DNA of 64,000 bases, from positions 1,240,001 through 1,304,000 of the forward strand of contig NZ_JAPMLV010000001.1 in assembly GCF_026420145.1 (NCBI RefSeq), written 5' to 3'. This document shows, one piece after another, positions 18,616 to 25,910 of this stretch (positions are counted from its first letter, which is position 1; each line of letters opens with the position of its first letter). The DNA comes from Enterobacter pseudoroggenkampii (GTDB lineage: Bacteria > Pseudomonadota > Gammaproteobacteria > Enterobacterales > Enterobacteriaceae). A program made the position numbers and the translations under genes. The notes below the pieces were generated by a model. That model did no database searches. It was not told the DNA's origin and was given only the letters and a program-made list of their open reading frames with translations.

Positions 18616-19239
18616 TTACACCATGCCGTTATTGCCGTGACGCAAAAATGCCGGACGCTGGTTAAGGCGCTCGAACCAGGCCTCAATGGCGGGCACGTCT
18701 GGCTTATCAAACGGCGTCATTTTCCAGCGATTCACCGACAGCCCAAGCACCACGTCAGCGAGGGTAAACGTCTCGCCCGCCGCAAAGGCCCCGGTGCGCT
18801 GTAACTGGTTTTCCAGAATGGTGATGCAGTGGTTCCACTCTTTGATTCCCGCCGCAATGCGCTCAGGGTCGTTAAAGTCCGGGTTTTTACGCCCCAGCGC
18901 CGGGAAGACATAGCGCCAGGCGTTGTTAAATTCAGTGGCCTGCCAGTCCATCCAGCGCTCAACGTTGGCGCAGGCCTGCGGTTCTGCGGGCAGCAGATCG
19001 TGACGTTCGGCCTTGCGCGCCAGATAACGGCAGATGGAATTGGACTCCCACAGCACGAAATCGTCATCGATCAGCACCGGCACCATGGCGTTGGGGTTCA
19101 GGGCGCGGAAGGCATCCGTTTCCGTCGAGGCAAAACCGCTGCCGTAATCTTCCTGTTGATACGCGAGGCCTGTTTCTTCGCAGGTCCAGAGTACTTTACG
19201 CACGTTGATGGAGGTGGTTTTGCCGAGGATGGTGATCAT
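18616..19239 (-). CDS. Glutathione S-transferase family protein
   Basis: A 207-residue cytosolic GST-like protein. The N-terminal thioredoxin-fold domain (residues 1-82) carries MITILGKTTSINVRKVLWTCEE and the glutathione-binding segment NPNAMVPVLIDDDFVLWESNSI. The C-terminal helical domain follows (about 90-200, with TLADVVLGLSVNRW). It is closest in layout to E. coli GstB (YliJ) by recall. The ATG at 19239 has AAAGGA ten bases upstream; a longer open frame upstream is not supported. Confidence 0.88.
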   Translation of the reverse strand: MITILGKTTSINVRKVLWTCEETGLAYQQEDYGSGFASTETDAFRALNPNAMVPVLIDDDFVLWESNSICRYLARKAERHDLLPAEPQACANVERWMDWQATEFNNAWRYVFPALGRKNPDFNDPERIAAGIKEWNHCITILENQLQRTGAFAAGETFTLADVVLGLSVNRWKMTPFDKPDVPAIEAWFERLNQRPAFLRHGNNGMV

Positions 19240-19667
19240 TGCGCAGGTGTCCTTTAGAGGAATGAATTGTCTAAAAACAATACACCAGTTGCACGGGGAA
19301 GGTTGGGGCAAAATTTGGTGGGGAGTGCTCTGTCTGGCCCCGGTAAACGTTTCTGGAAGGCGCCTCGCAAACCGCAAAGTAACCTTGTGAAATTCAGTGT
19401 TATGACTTTTCCTCAACGGAGCGCAGTCGTAAAGTGCCTGCGTTGCGGCACATCCGCAATCGGGCGTAGGAACCCGTCAACCATATAGTGACATTACGTA
19501 TGTCGCAGCAGTGCCGATCTCGTTACAATAACGGTGGCGCTGGCGGAGCAGCCGTAAGGCTGGCCGTTTTTCTATATGGGCGGTATTCCTACCTCTGTCA
19601 GCGCTACCCCCCGAGCGTAGGAACTCACTGGGTGGTTAAATGAATTGCATATAGAAGGATGCCTTGT
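19240..19667. other. Intergenic region with phage-like relic (428 bp)
   Basis: This gap holds the presumed gst promoter at its left end, then the degenerate Ash/Icd-like stretch described separately. No complete gene is visible. The sequence style changes here (AACCCGTCAA, CCGAGCGTAGGAACTC), which I associate with P4-type satellite phage regions. Confidence 0.5.
19492..19620 (+). pseudogene. Degenerate Ash/Icd-like phage-derived fragment
   Basis: Reading from 19492 the frame gives HYVCRSSADLVTITVALAEQP, a stop at 19555-19557, then GWPFFYMGGIPTSVSATPRA to a stop at 19618. The VALAEQP-GWPF pattern resembles the Ash / Icd-like (host cell division inhibitor-like) small phage protein family as I recall it. 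Upstream in frame there are two more stops, so it is a relic or a non-coding derivative. The family match is from memory and needs checking. Confidence 0.4.
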
Positions 19668-20123
19668 ATGGCTACTATCCCAACCCTGACTTATCTTCCA
19701 TCTGACGAAAACGTCATTCTGCAACTTATCTCCCGGCCGCTTCCGGCTGATGCCGATCTGTTTGTCGTCGCCGACAACTGCGCCGCACTGGTGAGCGTGC
19801 TGGTCGAAATCGATGATGTCGCGAGCCGCACTGCGCTGTGCGAGCGTCTCCTTCAGACCCTGCGCAAGCTGCGTGAGCTCTGCGATGCCGATCTTCCGCC
19901 ATACCTGATTGAACAGTTGATCATGGGTGAGAAAATCAACTCCTGCGTGCCGGACTGCTGGCAGGACACCCTGACTCAGGTGGACTACGTTCTGGCGCTG
20001 ACACAGGCGGTGATGGGGGGAACGCTGCCCGCTCACGTAGCGAAAGAGCTGACGGGCCTGCTGCACGATATGGTGTGGCTGCTGGCTGAGTTTGTGAGAG
20101 AGCCACGCATCACTACACATTAA
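19668..20123 (+). CDS. Hypothetical protein, helix-rich, phage-island style
   Basis: I do not recognise this 151-residue protein. It has no signal peptide or membrane segment. The middle (about 35-150) looks alpha-helical with many Leu and Cys (LCERLLQTLRKLRELCDADLPPYLIE). The ATG at 19668 is favoured over 19659 because AGAAGG lies nine bases upstream of it and abuts the other. Its position directly after an Ash/Icd-like relic suggests it came with a satellite phage or islet. Confidence 0.65.
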   Translation: MATIPTLTYLPSDENVILQLISRPLPADADLFVVADNCAALVSVLVEIDDVASRTALCERLLQTLRKLRELCDADLPPYLIEQLIMGEKINSCVPDCWQDTLTQVDYVLALTQAVMGGTLPAHVAKELTGLLHDMVWLLAEFVREPRITTH

Positions 20124-20167
20124 GGGCTCAGGCGTGGAGGGGCGGCAGTGCCCCTTTGAAAGTGTGA

Positions 20168-20578
20168 TTAACGCGATCGGTTCCCGGTATCCAGAAGCGA
20201 CGTACCGTAAGAGTTGTCGATGGTACAAAGCCAGCGACCGTCGCTTTCCTGTCGAAAAACATAGGTCGCGCGGCGCGACATTTCTGTTATTCCACCCTGA
20301 CCATCAGGAAAACGCAGAACGGTTTCCATGATAACGAGGGCATTACCGCCACCTTCGATCACCTGCATCTCCCCTTGTTCGACGATCAGCTGATCCTGAA
20401 AATAATCAGAGATGGCAATAAACGCGCTGCGGATGTTCTCTTTGCCTTTAACCGTCATGCCTGGCTTGACCACCAGAGCTGCGTCTTCGGCGTAGTACTC
20501 CATCAGGGCGTCATAGTTTTTGGTGGTGATGGCGCGATCGCAGGATTCGATGATCTGGCGTAGCGGATGCGGGGTCAT
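20168..20578 (-). CDS. NTF2-like (SnoaL/DUF4440-type) protein
   Basis: A 136-residue protein with the cone-shaped NTF2-like fold signature: AITTKNYDALMEYYAEDAALVVKPG near the N-terminus, then beta strands ending in RWLCTIDNSYGTS. Such proteins are often small ligand-binding or isomerase-like enzymes; no function can be assigned. The start at 20578 has GAGGAAA six bases before it, better than an upstream alternative at 20617. Confidence 0.8.
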   Translation of the reverse strand: MTPHPLRQIIESCDRAITTKNYDALMEYYAEDAALVVKPGMTVKGKENIRSAFIAISDYFQDQLIVEQGEMQVIEGGGNALVIMETVLRFPDGQGGITEMSRRATYVFRQESDGRWLCTIDNSYGTSLLDTGNRSR

Positions 20579-20713
20579 GCGCGTTTCCTCGTTGTAGTGG
20601 GTAACGCGTATTAACATAACAGTCTGGTGTGTTTGTATAGCTACCAGGTTTTGTGGCGGGGCGGCATGATATACGGCAGTTATTGTTCAAGCGATTGATC
20701 CAGGCTTAAGAGA

Positions 20714-20737
20714 AACCGGCTTACGCCGGTTTTTTTA
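20714..20737. terminator. Strong hairpin terminator between two minus-strand genes
   Basis: AACCGGC-TTAC-GCCGGTT followed by T residues on the plus strand; the minus strand also gives the stem followed by TCTCTT. No plus-strand gene ends here, so it either terminates the small Cys-rich gene on the minus strand or an unannotated short plus-strand RNA that could start near 20680. Confidence 0.65.
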
Positions 20738-20750
20738 CATGTACCAGCCC

Positions 20751-20969
20751 TTAGCTAGTGTGACATGAGTTACAACAGTAATAGCAACCATTAATCCTGT
20801 TATTCGGCCAACGGCGTTTGGCATCAAGAACAGCGCCATGACAAGATGGATGAAAACCTAATGAAATTTGATTTTCTGAAGCGGGCATATAGGTACAACC
20901 ATTAGTCACATCATGTACTTCATGGTCACCATTGGCTTGCTGATTTTTGTTAATAACGTAATTAGGCAT
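20751..20969 (-). CDS. Small conserved Cys/His-rich protein
   Basis: A 72-residue soluble protein starting MPNYVINKNQQANGDHEVHD and ending with a Cys cluster (GCYYCCNSCHTS). I recall this as a widespread small family of unknown function in Gram-negative bacteria; the Cys/His pairs (C-x-H, CYYCC, CHT) suggest metal binding. The ATG at 20969 has GAGGTGAG just upstream; a GTG three codons earlier is possible. A hairpin terminator follows. Confidence 0.7.
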   Translation of the reverse strand: MPNYVINKNQQANGDHEVHDVTNGCTYMPASENQISLGFHPSCHGAVLDAKRRWPNNRINGCYYCCNSCHTS

Positions 20970-21028
20970 AACACTCACCTCATTCTGAGTATGAAAATAG
21001 TGTGCAGTGCTCTTTTCCGGAGGAGGTA

Positions 21029-21160
21029 CTACTCGCCTTTTTTATGGTCGTGCTCTTTCAAACCTGGATGCTTTGGTTTGTTTTCAGGCGTAACTCTTTG
21101 ACGTTTATCTTCTTTACCAGTTGATTTGGCAACCGGCTTTGGACCAGGTTTAATCCCCAT
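21029..21160 (-). CDS. Very small basic Pro/Lys-rich protein (43 aa)
   Basis: The frame MGIKPGPKPVAKSTGKEDKR continues with PKHPGLKEHDHKKGE: highly charged, low complexity, no hydrophobic core. A strong ribosome site CAGGAG lies seven bases before the ATG at 21160, the main reason to call it. It is on the same strand as, and upstream of, the Cys-rich small gene. Function unknown. Confidence 0.5.
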   Translation of the reverse strand: MGIKPGPKPVAKSTGKEDKRQRVTPENKPKHPGLKEHDHKKGE

Positions 21161-21402
21161 ATAAATCTCCTGAGTGACAAGTAGATTTGAACTTACGTGC
21201 TGTGGTAGTAATACCATAAATAGTTATGGGGATAATTCTTTATAAAAACAACTGGAGCGTATTTAAAAGCTTGGGCTTTGTCACACTGCAGTGGAATAAT
21301 TTATCTGTAAAGTCCAAAAAGAGCAGAAGGCTTAGCCTTTCAAACTAGCTCGGGACTTTTCAGGATTAACCAGCATTAACCTTGTTTTTAAAGAGATGTT
21401 CA

Positions 21403-21765
21403 GTGAAAAATTTATCTATCGCTCTCAGTCTGGCCATTATTGTGTCCCTATCCGGACAGGCGGCTCAGAATAACAACCTGCAGTCCCCAGAACGAGGAGT
21501 GCTGTGTGATCGCTATATGTGTGCCAGTGGCACAGAAGGTATTTCACAAGCACTGACTGAAAAATATCTTGGTAAAAAAGTAGCTGCCAGCCTCTTTGCG
21601 CAGGGTGACTTTGACAGGACTGAGTTTACTTTTTCGAACGGCATTTTTTGCGATACAAAAGAGCAATTATGTCGCGGGGACCGCTACTATGGAGCTGATG
21701 GTAAACGCAGCGGGACTAGTTCAGACAAGTACACAAAATTACTCTTCGGCCACCCCGGGAATTAA
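21403..21765 (+). CDS. Periplasmic YcgJ / Fels-1 prophage-like family protein
   Basis: A 120-residue secreted protein: signal peptide MKNLSIALSLAIIVSLSGQAAQ, then a domain with two Cys pairs (GVLCDRYMCASG and GIFCDTKEQLC) suited to disulfides. The motif LQSPERGVLCDRYMC followed by LTEKYLGKK matches the E. coli YcgJ / Fels-1 prophage-like family as I recall it; function is unknown. I use the GTG at 21403 because it starts exactly at the signal peptide; a TTG seven codons earlier is less likely. Confidence 0.75.
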   Translation: MKNLSIALSLAIIVSLSGQAAQNNNLQSPERGVLCDRYMCASGTEGISQALTEKYLGKKVAASLFAQGDFDRTEFTFSNGIFCDTKEQLCRGDRYYGADGKRSGTSSDKYTKLLFGHPGN

Positions 21766-22063
21766 AATAACCCTAGCCCCCCTCTCGGAGGCTGATTTAA
21801 ACCAAATCAATTTGATGTCATGAGCTTATCCTTCTAATCGCCCACATCCCTTGTGTAAATACAGCTCACAGCTATCCGGACAGGACATCCACGTGCATTC
21901 GGGTTACGGGCGCAGTTGACATACACTCAACGCCCCCGGTCAGCTCCCTGCAGGTTAAGCGGTATGGAAGCTTTGCCGTACTTACTCGCGTTAGGTGGCA
22001 AGAGACGAAAATGTGAAATGCGAAGACGCTTCAGAGAAATAAGCGAATGAATATATAATGACA
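21766..22063. other. Intergenic region without recognised features (298 bp)
   Basis: Short open frames on both strands overlap here but none has a plausible ribosome site or protein-like composition. I see no RNA gene or repeat. Confidence 0.4.
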
Positions 22064-22390
22064 TTACTTCCGCGTTTCCAGCCGTAGCGCCTGCGTCGGT
22101 TCTCGCGATAATAACGTACACACCGTCCCCTGACCCGAATCCGCATAGATAAACCGGAATCCATTACTCACCGAAAGAATATCCCCATTGGTAAACGTAT
22201 AAAAACGATTATTCTGGCTGCGTCTGGCATCGGAAATATAAAACAGATTGTTCTCCCACAGCACGCTGACGTGCTGGTATGAATGGAATGTCACTTCCGC
22301 CCAGCCTCTGTCTGGGCAACGTAACGTCACTTTCTCCCCGGCTAATGCCGGCAGAGGCTGCAGTAATAAGGCAACCAGTGCCCTTTTCAT
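22064..22390 (-). CDS. Small secreted protein, possible MliC-like fold
   Basis: A 108-residue exported protein from the ATG at 22390: signal peptide MKRALVALLLQPLPALAG, then about 90 residues with two Cys (TLRCPDRG near the mature start and GTVCTLL near the end) and a beta-rich centre (VSVLWENNLFYISDARRSQN). The Cys spacing and strand pattern are reminiscent of MliC/PliC lysozyme inhibitors, but I do not see a convincing match, so this is a suggestion only. ATGs at 22402 and 22420 are in frame; none has a clear ribosome site. Confidence 0.6.
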   Translation of the reverse strand: MKRALVALLLQPLPALAGEKVTLRCPDRGWAEVTFHSYQHVSVLWENNLFYISDARRSQNNRFYTFTNGDILSVSNGFRFIYADSGQGTVCTLLSREPTQALRLETRK

Positions 22391-22549
22391 TATTGTTGCC
22401 ATGGTTATTATCGTTCTCATCCTGATATCGTTGTGCGATAAGGTAATCAACCCCGCAGCTGACGCATTGGATCACAGCGACATTTTGCATAAACTGACGG
22501 ACATCTGCAGAATAAACGCCTCTGTAACTGGCTAAAGGAGACCGCCACA

Positions 22550-23620
22550 GTGACGGAACAGACGCGCGATATTTCCTGGCAATTTATCGATGAGATAGAT
22601 AATTTTTCTGAGGGATGGACAAACGGCGGCGGGCCGGAACTGAGTATAGGGATCCTGCTGTGGCCCGAGTTTCCCCTGATGTCACTTGCCGGATTGCTGG
22701 ATGCACTGCGTCATGCGGCGGACATGGGCGACAACAGCCAGCAGGTACGCTGTTCGTGGACAATCCTGAGTCACGATCCCGGGCTTCGCATGGCGTCGAG
22801 TTCCGGCATCACCATTCAGCCCGACAGCGGCTATCTACCGCCGGAAACCTTCGACTATATCGTGGTCATCGGTGGGCTGCTGCGTAGCCTGCACCTGGGG
22901 AGCCCGCTTAGCAGGGAGTATCTGCACGTCGCGCGCGCCGCGGGCGTGCCGATCGCCGGGGTGTGTACCGGTAGCTTTGTGCTGGCGGAGGAGGGGCTGC
23001 TGGCAGGAAGGCGGGCGTCACTGCATCCGTTCCATATTGCAGATTTCCGTGCCCGCTTCCCTGACGTGTATGCCAAAACGGGGAGCGATTTCATTGATGA
23101 CCGGGGCGTGCTGACCTGTCCGGGCGGGATATCCACCATTGGTCTGGCGAGCGAACTTATCCGTCGCCACTGTGGGCCGGATCGCGCCACCAAAGCGATT
23201 CACCAGATGGCGGTACCGAACCGCATTGATGCTGCGCCGGTGTCCGTTTCGCGCGCGATTGGCTTCACCCGCGTGGCGGATGAACGCCTGCGCCGGGCGG
23301 TGTTCCTTATAGAGCAGTCACTGGTGCGCCCGATCAGCACCGGGTGGCTGGCAGACCAGGTAAATATTAGTGCCAGGCAACTGACGAGGTTGTTCCGCCA
23401 GGAGTTCGAACAGACGCCCGGCGAGTTTATTCGTGCTGTGCGACTGAAATATGGCCGCTGGCTGCTGAAGAACTCAGCGGAGAGCGTCACTGAGATTGCG
23501 CTGCGTACCGGTTTCAGCGATTGTGCGCACTTTATTCGCGCCTTCCGTCAGCGATACAAGTGCACACCGGGGAATTACAGAGCTTCGCGCGAGCCAGAAA
23601 ATGGCCAGAATCTGTTTTGA
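22550..23620 (+). CDS. GlxA-family AraC-type transcriptional regulator
   Basis: A 356-residue regulator with an N-terminal DJ-1/PfpI-like domain (about 30-210; the nucleophile-elbow region reads AGVCTGSFVLAEEGLL) and a C-terminal AraC helix-turn-helix pair (about 250-345, QLTRLFRQEFEQTPGEFIRAVRLKYGRWLL). GlxA-type regulators often control catabolism of carnitine, betaine or amino acids; no target is evident here. The GTG start at 22550 has AAAGGAGA nine bases upstream. Confidence 0.88.
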   Translation: MTEQTRDISWQFIDEIDNFSEGWTNGGGPELSIGILLWPEFPLMSLAGLLDALRHAADMGDNSQQVRCSWTILSHDPGLRMASSSGITIQPDSGYLPPETFDYIVVIGGLLRSLHLGSPLSREYLHVARAAGVPIAGVCTGSFVLAEEGLLAGRRASLHPFHIADFRARFPDVYAKTGSDFIDDRGVLTCPGGISTIGLASELIRRHCGPDRATKAIHQMAVPNRIDAAPVSVSRAIGFTRVADERLRRAVFLIEQSLVRPISTGWLADQVNISARQLTRLFRQEFEQTPGEFIRAVRLKYGRWLLKNSAESVTEIALRTGFSDCAHFIRAFRQRYKCTPGNYRASREPENGQNLF

Positions 23621-23670
23621 GCGAGGAGCGGAAGTTTAAGTTTCTACTATTTTTAGCTGCCAGATTCTGG
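23605..23670. repeat. 10-bp inverted repeat enclosing a GAGCGGA repeat
   Basis: CCAGAATCTG (23605-23614) and CAGATTCTGG (23661-23670) are perfect reverse complements flanking the end of the regulator gene. The loop contains GAGCGAGGAGCGGAAGT, a sequence that recurs at 39.5 and 41.2 kb. No T-run follows on the plus strand. Confidence 0.6.
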
Positions 23671-23733
23671 AAAAAATAATACATAGCATACTATTTTTGC
23701 GACCCCAACCAGTACTCCGGATATATTGATCGT

Positions 23734-23979
23734 ATGCGTAAATTACAAAAACTAGTTGCAGCCGAGCGTACCCCCTTTTCACCGTACAGCAGCCTCTCTC
23801 CGAAGGAGATATCTCGTATTGCATCTAAATGTCGGAGAGATGAAGTTGCCGATGCGCATATCTTGATAAAGGAGTTCATGGCTGAGTTGGCCACAGTTCC
23901 TGATTGGGATGGTGATACACATGATGACATCTGGAGGTCCATCGAGCTGTTCAGAGCAATCCTGCAAAAGGTGAGATAA
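23734..23979 (+). CDS. Small hypothetical protein (81 aa)
   Basis: I do not recognise this protein. It is soluble, mostly helical by composition (LSPKEISRIASKCRRDEVAD, DDIWRSIELFRAILQKVR) and acidic in the centre. The ribosome site is poor, but the amino-acid composition is protein-like, unlike the overlapping reverse frame. Confidence 0.5.
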   Translation: MRKLQKLVAAERTPFSPYSSLSPKEISRIASKCRRDEVADAHILIKEFMAELATVPDWDGDTHDDIWRSIELFRAILQKVR

Positions 23980-24125
23980 AAAATGATGCTAGCGTCCCTT
24001 CCCGGCACGATGTTGCAACAGCAGCTACTTTGGGTTTGACCAGATCACAGCCTCTGGCCTGGAAATTGACGGCGAGGTATTGCGAACCTGCTCTTTGCGT
24101 TTCAATCTAGGTTTAGACGCAGGTT

Positions 24126-24341
24126 TTACAGGGCTAAAACAAGGTTTCTGATCTTTTCAGCCTTTTCAAAATGGTCCAGCTTCATCTCCATAATCCACCA
24201 GTGCGCCACTTCCATAAGCAGTTCAGGATCGTCGTTTTTATTAGCAAAAAAAGCATAAAACGAAAGCCCAACATCGCTTCCCTTAGCGGCGATTTTTGAA
24301 TCACAGATCCTGATGATTTTTTCCTTCATTCCTTGCCGCAC
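24126..24341 (-). CDS. DUF6500-like small protein
   Basis: A 71-residue soluble protein with KEKIIRICDSKIAAKGSDVGLSFYAFFANKNDDPELL, which I recall as the DUF6500 family of unknown function. The start is a GTG at 24341 with AAAGGAG seven bases upstream; an ATG four codons later is the alternative. It is the next gene downstream of yebG on the same strand, but a terminator stands between them. Confidence 0.65.
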   Translation of the reverse strand: MRQGMKEKIIRICDSKIAAKGSDVGLSFYAFFANKNDDPELLMEVAHWWIMEMKLDHFEKAEKIRNLVLAL

Positions 24342-24373
24342 GTCATCTCCTTTACGCTTTTCATGTTCGGGCT

Positions 24374-24406
24374 AAAAAAAGCCGCAAGCAGATGGCTGCT
24401 TACGGC
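24374..24406 (-). terminator. Rho-independent terminator of yebG
   Basis: On the minus strand GCCGTAAGCAG-CCAT-CTGCTTGCGGC (one mismatch) is followed by seven T. It begins 29 bases after the yebG stop. Confidence 0.85.
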
Positions 24407-24435
24407 TCCAGGGTCGGTGATAATTTTTCTGACAA

Positions 24436-24753
24436 TCAGGCCGCTTTCACAGCCCTGATTTTTTTCGTGTCAGCCGCGTCGGATTCAGTTTTATCCGTTG
24501 CAGCTGGGGCATTGAGATCGGGAAGCTTGCTGGTACGCAGAATATGCTGCACGGTCTCCTTCTGCTCGGCGAGATACAGGCCAAGATTTTCAGCCTGCGT
24601 TTCATCCATCTGCATTCCGCTTTGCAACAGCCAGTCGGTGAACGCGTCTGCCATATCGAGCAGCTTGTCGTGAGCGTCAGCCTCTTTCTTACTGGCAAAT
24701 GTCATTTTCTCTTCACCTTTTCTTACGACAACAAATTTTGTTTCAACAGCCAT
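24436..24753 (-). CDS. yebG: SOS-regulated protein YebG
   Basis: YebG is a small DNA-damage-inducible protein of unclear role. This 105-residue version starts MAVETKFVVVRKGEEKMTFASKKEADAHDKLLD, clearly the YebG family (E. coli: MAVEVKYVVIREGEEKMSF by recall), with a divergent Ala/Asp/Lys-rich tail. AGGTG lies eight bases before the ATG at 24753. A LexA box 14 bases upstream shows SOS control. In E. coli yebG is next to purT, not here, so this may be a second copy or a relocation. Confidence 0.92.
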   Translation of the reverse strand: MAVETKFVVVRKGEEKMTFASKKEADAHDKLLDMADAFTDWLLQSGMQMDETQAENLGLYLAEQKETVQHILRTSKLPDLNAPAATDKTESDAADTKKIRAVKAA

Positions 24754-24766
24754 TATGCGCACCTCA

Positions 24767-24786
24767 TACTGTAATTATATACAGTA
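24767..24786. promoter_or_regulatory. LexA box upstream of yebG
   Basis: The 20-base sequence TACTGTAATTATATACAGTA contains CTGT-N8-ACAG exactly and matches the LexA consensus TACTGTATATATATACAGTA at 18 of 20 positions. It lies 14 bases before the yebG start. Confidence 0.92.
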
Positions 24787-24829
24787 TAGCAGCTCCGGGC
24801 TTATGATGCAGCTAAAAATTGCTCACATT

Positions 24830-25810
24830 TTAGCGGGCAGGGGGCACATTCGAAAAGCGTGCGCTGATCGCATCACGTTCATAGCCCTGCGGCTGCGTCA
24901 GTATCTGGTATAAATCAGGGCGGCGACCGTGGATCCAGCGGCGTCCGGTGCTCATAGCAAGCAGGCTTAAATCGAGTTCAGCGCTCACCATCGCATCTTC
25001 AGCCGCCCAGGTTTCGTTCACGATCCTGCCATAGGGGTCGAGGATCATGGCATTGCCCGTGCGCACTTCGTCATCATCGGCACCGACACCGTTGCTGAAA
25101 AGAAGGAATAACCCGTTGTCATGCGCGCGGGCTGGCAGCCAGCGCATGAGCCATTCCCGACCGCCTGGCCCTTTGAATGCAGCCGTAATTTCTTCCTTGC
25201 GCGTTTCCCGCTCCTCCCAGAGCGCCAGCGGAATGGGCTTCATCCCGTGAGGGCTGCGGGAATCAGTACCGCCAGTTTGATGCGGTGCGAGAAGAATATC
25301 GGCACCCAGCAGCGCCGTCGCGCGCACGTTTTCGACCAGATTATTGTCCCAGCAAATCAGGATACCGACCTTCACGCCCCACGGCGTATCAAAGACGGTA
25401 AAGCTGTCCCCGCTGCTGATGGCCGGATGTTCAAATGCATGGAGTTTACGATGCGTATGCATTGAGCCATCCGGCATACAGGCAACATACGCATTGTAGA
25501 GTCGGCCATCGTCGGCGCGTTCAATAAGCCCGGCGCCAATAAGCATTTGATGTTTTATCGCCAGGGAACGAATGAGCGTCAGGGAAGGGCTGTCTGCAAC
25601 CGGCTCTGCCAGCGCAGACACCTCCGCTGCGGTGAGCTTAGGGACATGCCAGTAGCCGGTGATGCACATTTCAGGGAAAGTGAGAACGTTCACCTGCTCA
25701 AGCGCCGCCTGTTCAATAAATTTCTCCATTATCAGGAGATTGTATTTTTTGTTACTGGCCTGATGCTGAAACTGTACGGTTGCCGCCTTTAAGGATGTCA
25801 GTTCGTTCAT
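24830..25810 (-). CDS. Carbon-nitrogen hydrolase (nitrilase superfamily)
   Basis: A 326-residue cytosolic amidase/nitrilase-superfamily enzyme. The Glu-Lys-Cys triad is visible: Glu in TFPEMCITGYW (near 47), Lys in MHTHRKLHAFE (near 122), and Cys in VGILICWDNN (near 155). The substrate is not evident. It is divergent from a LysR-type regulator 100 bases away, which probably controls it. Confidence 0.88.
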   Translation of the reverse strand: MNELTSLKAATVQFQHQASNKKYNLLIMEKFIEQAALEQVNVLTFPEMCITGYWHVPKLTAAEVSALAEPVADSPSLTLIRSLAIKHQMLIGAGLIERADDGRLYNAYVACMPDGSMHTHRKLHAFEHPAISSGDSFTVFDTPWGVKVGILICWDNNLVENVRATALLGADILLAPHQTGGTDSRSPHGMKPIPLALWEERETRKEEITAAFKGPGGREWLMRWLPARAHDNGLFLLFSNGVGADDDEVRTGNAMILDPYGRIVNETWAAEDAMVSAELDLSLLAMSTGRRWIHGRRPDLYQILTQPQGYERDAISARFSNVPPAR

Positions 25811-25910
25811 GTTGCGTCTCCGGTTGTCATCGAGACTGAATTACATAACGATTGCCGATAACTGTATAATCAAATCATTTCCGAGTTCGATAACCATCTG
25901 GAATGCAAAA

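Noticed and set aside
22064..22390. Confident assignment as MliC-type lysozyme inhibitor
   Set aside because: Size, signal peptide and Cys spacing fit, but the family consensus could not be traced, so it is given only as a possibility.
23605..23670. Rho-independent terminator for the GlxA-type regulator
   Set aside because: The stem is followed by A residues on the plus strand and the loop is 46 bases, so it was kept as an inverted repeat only.
23691..24008. A 105-codon minus-strand frame opposite the 81-residue hypothetical gene
   Set aside because: Ser/Cys-rich without structure; the plus-strand frame has the more protein-like sequence.
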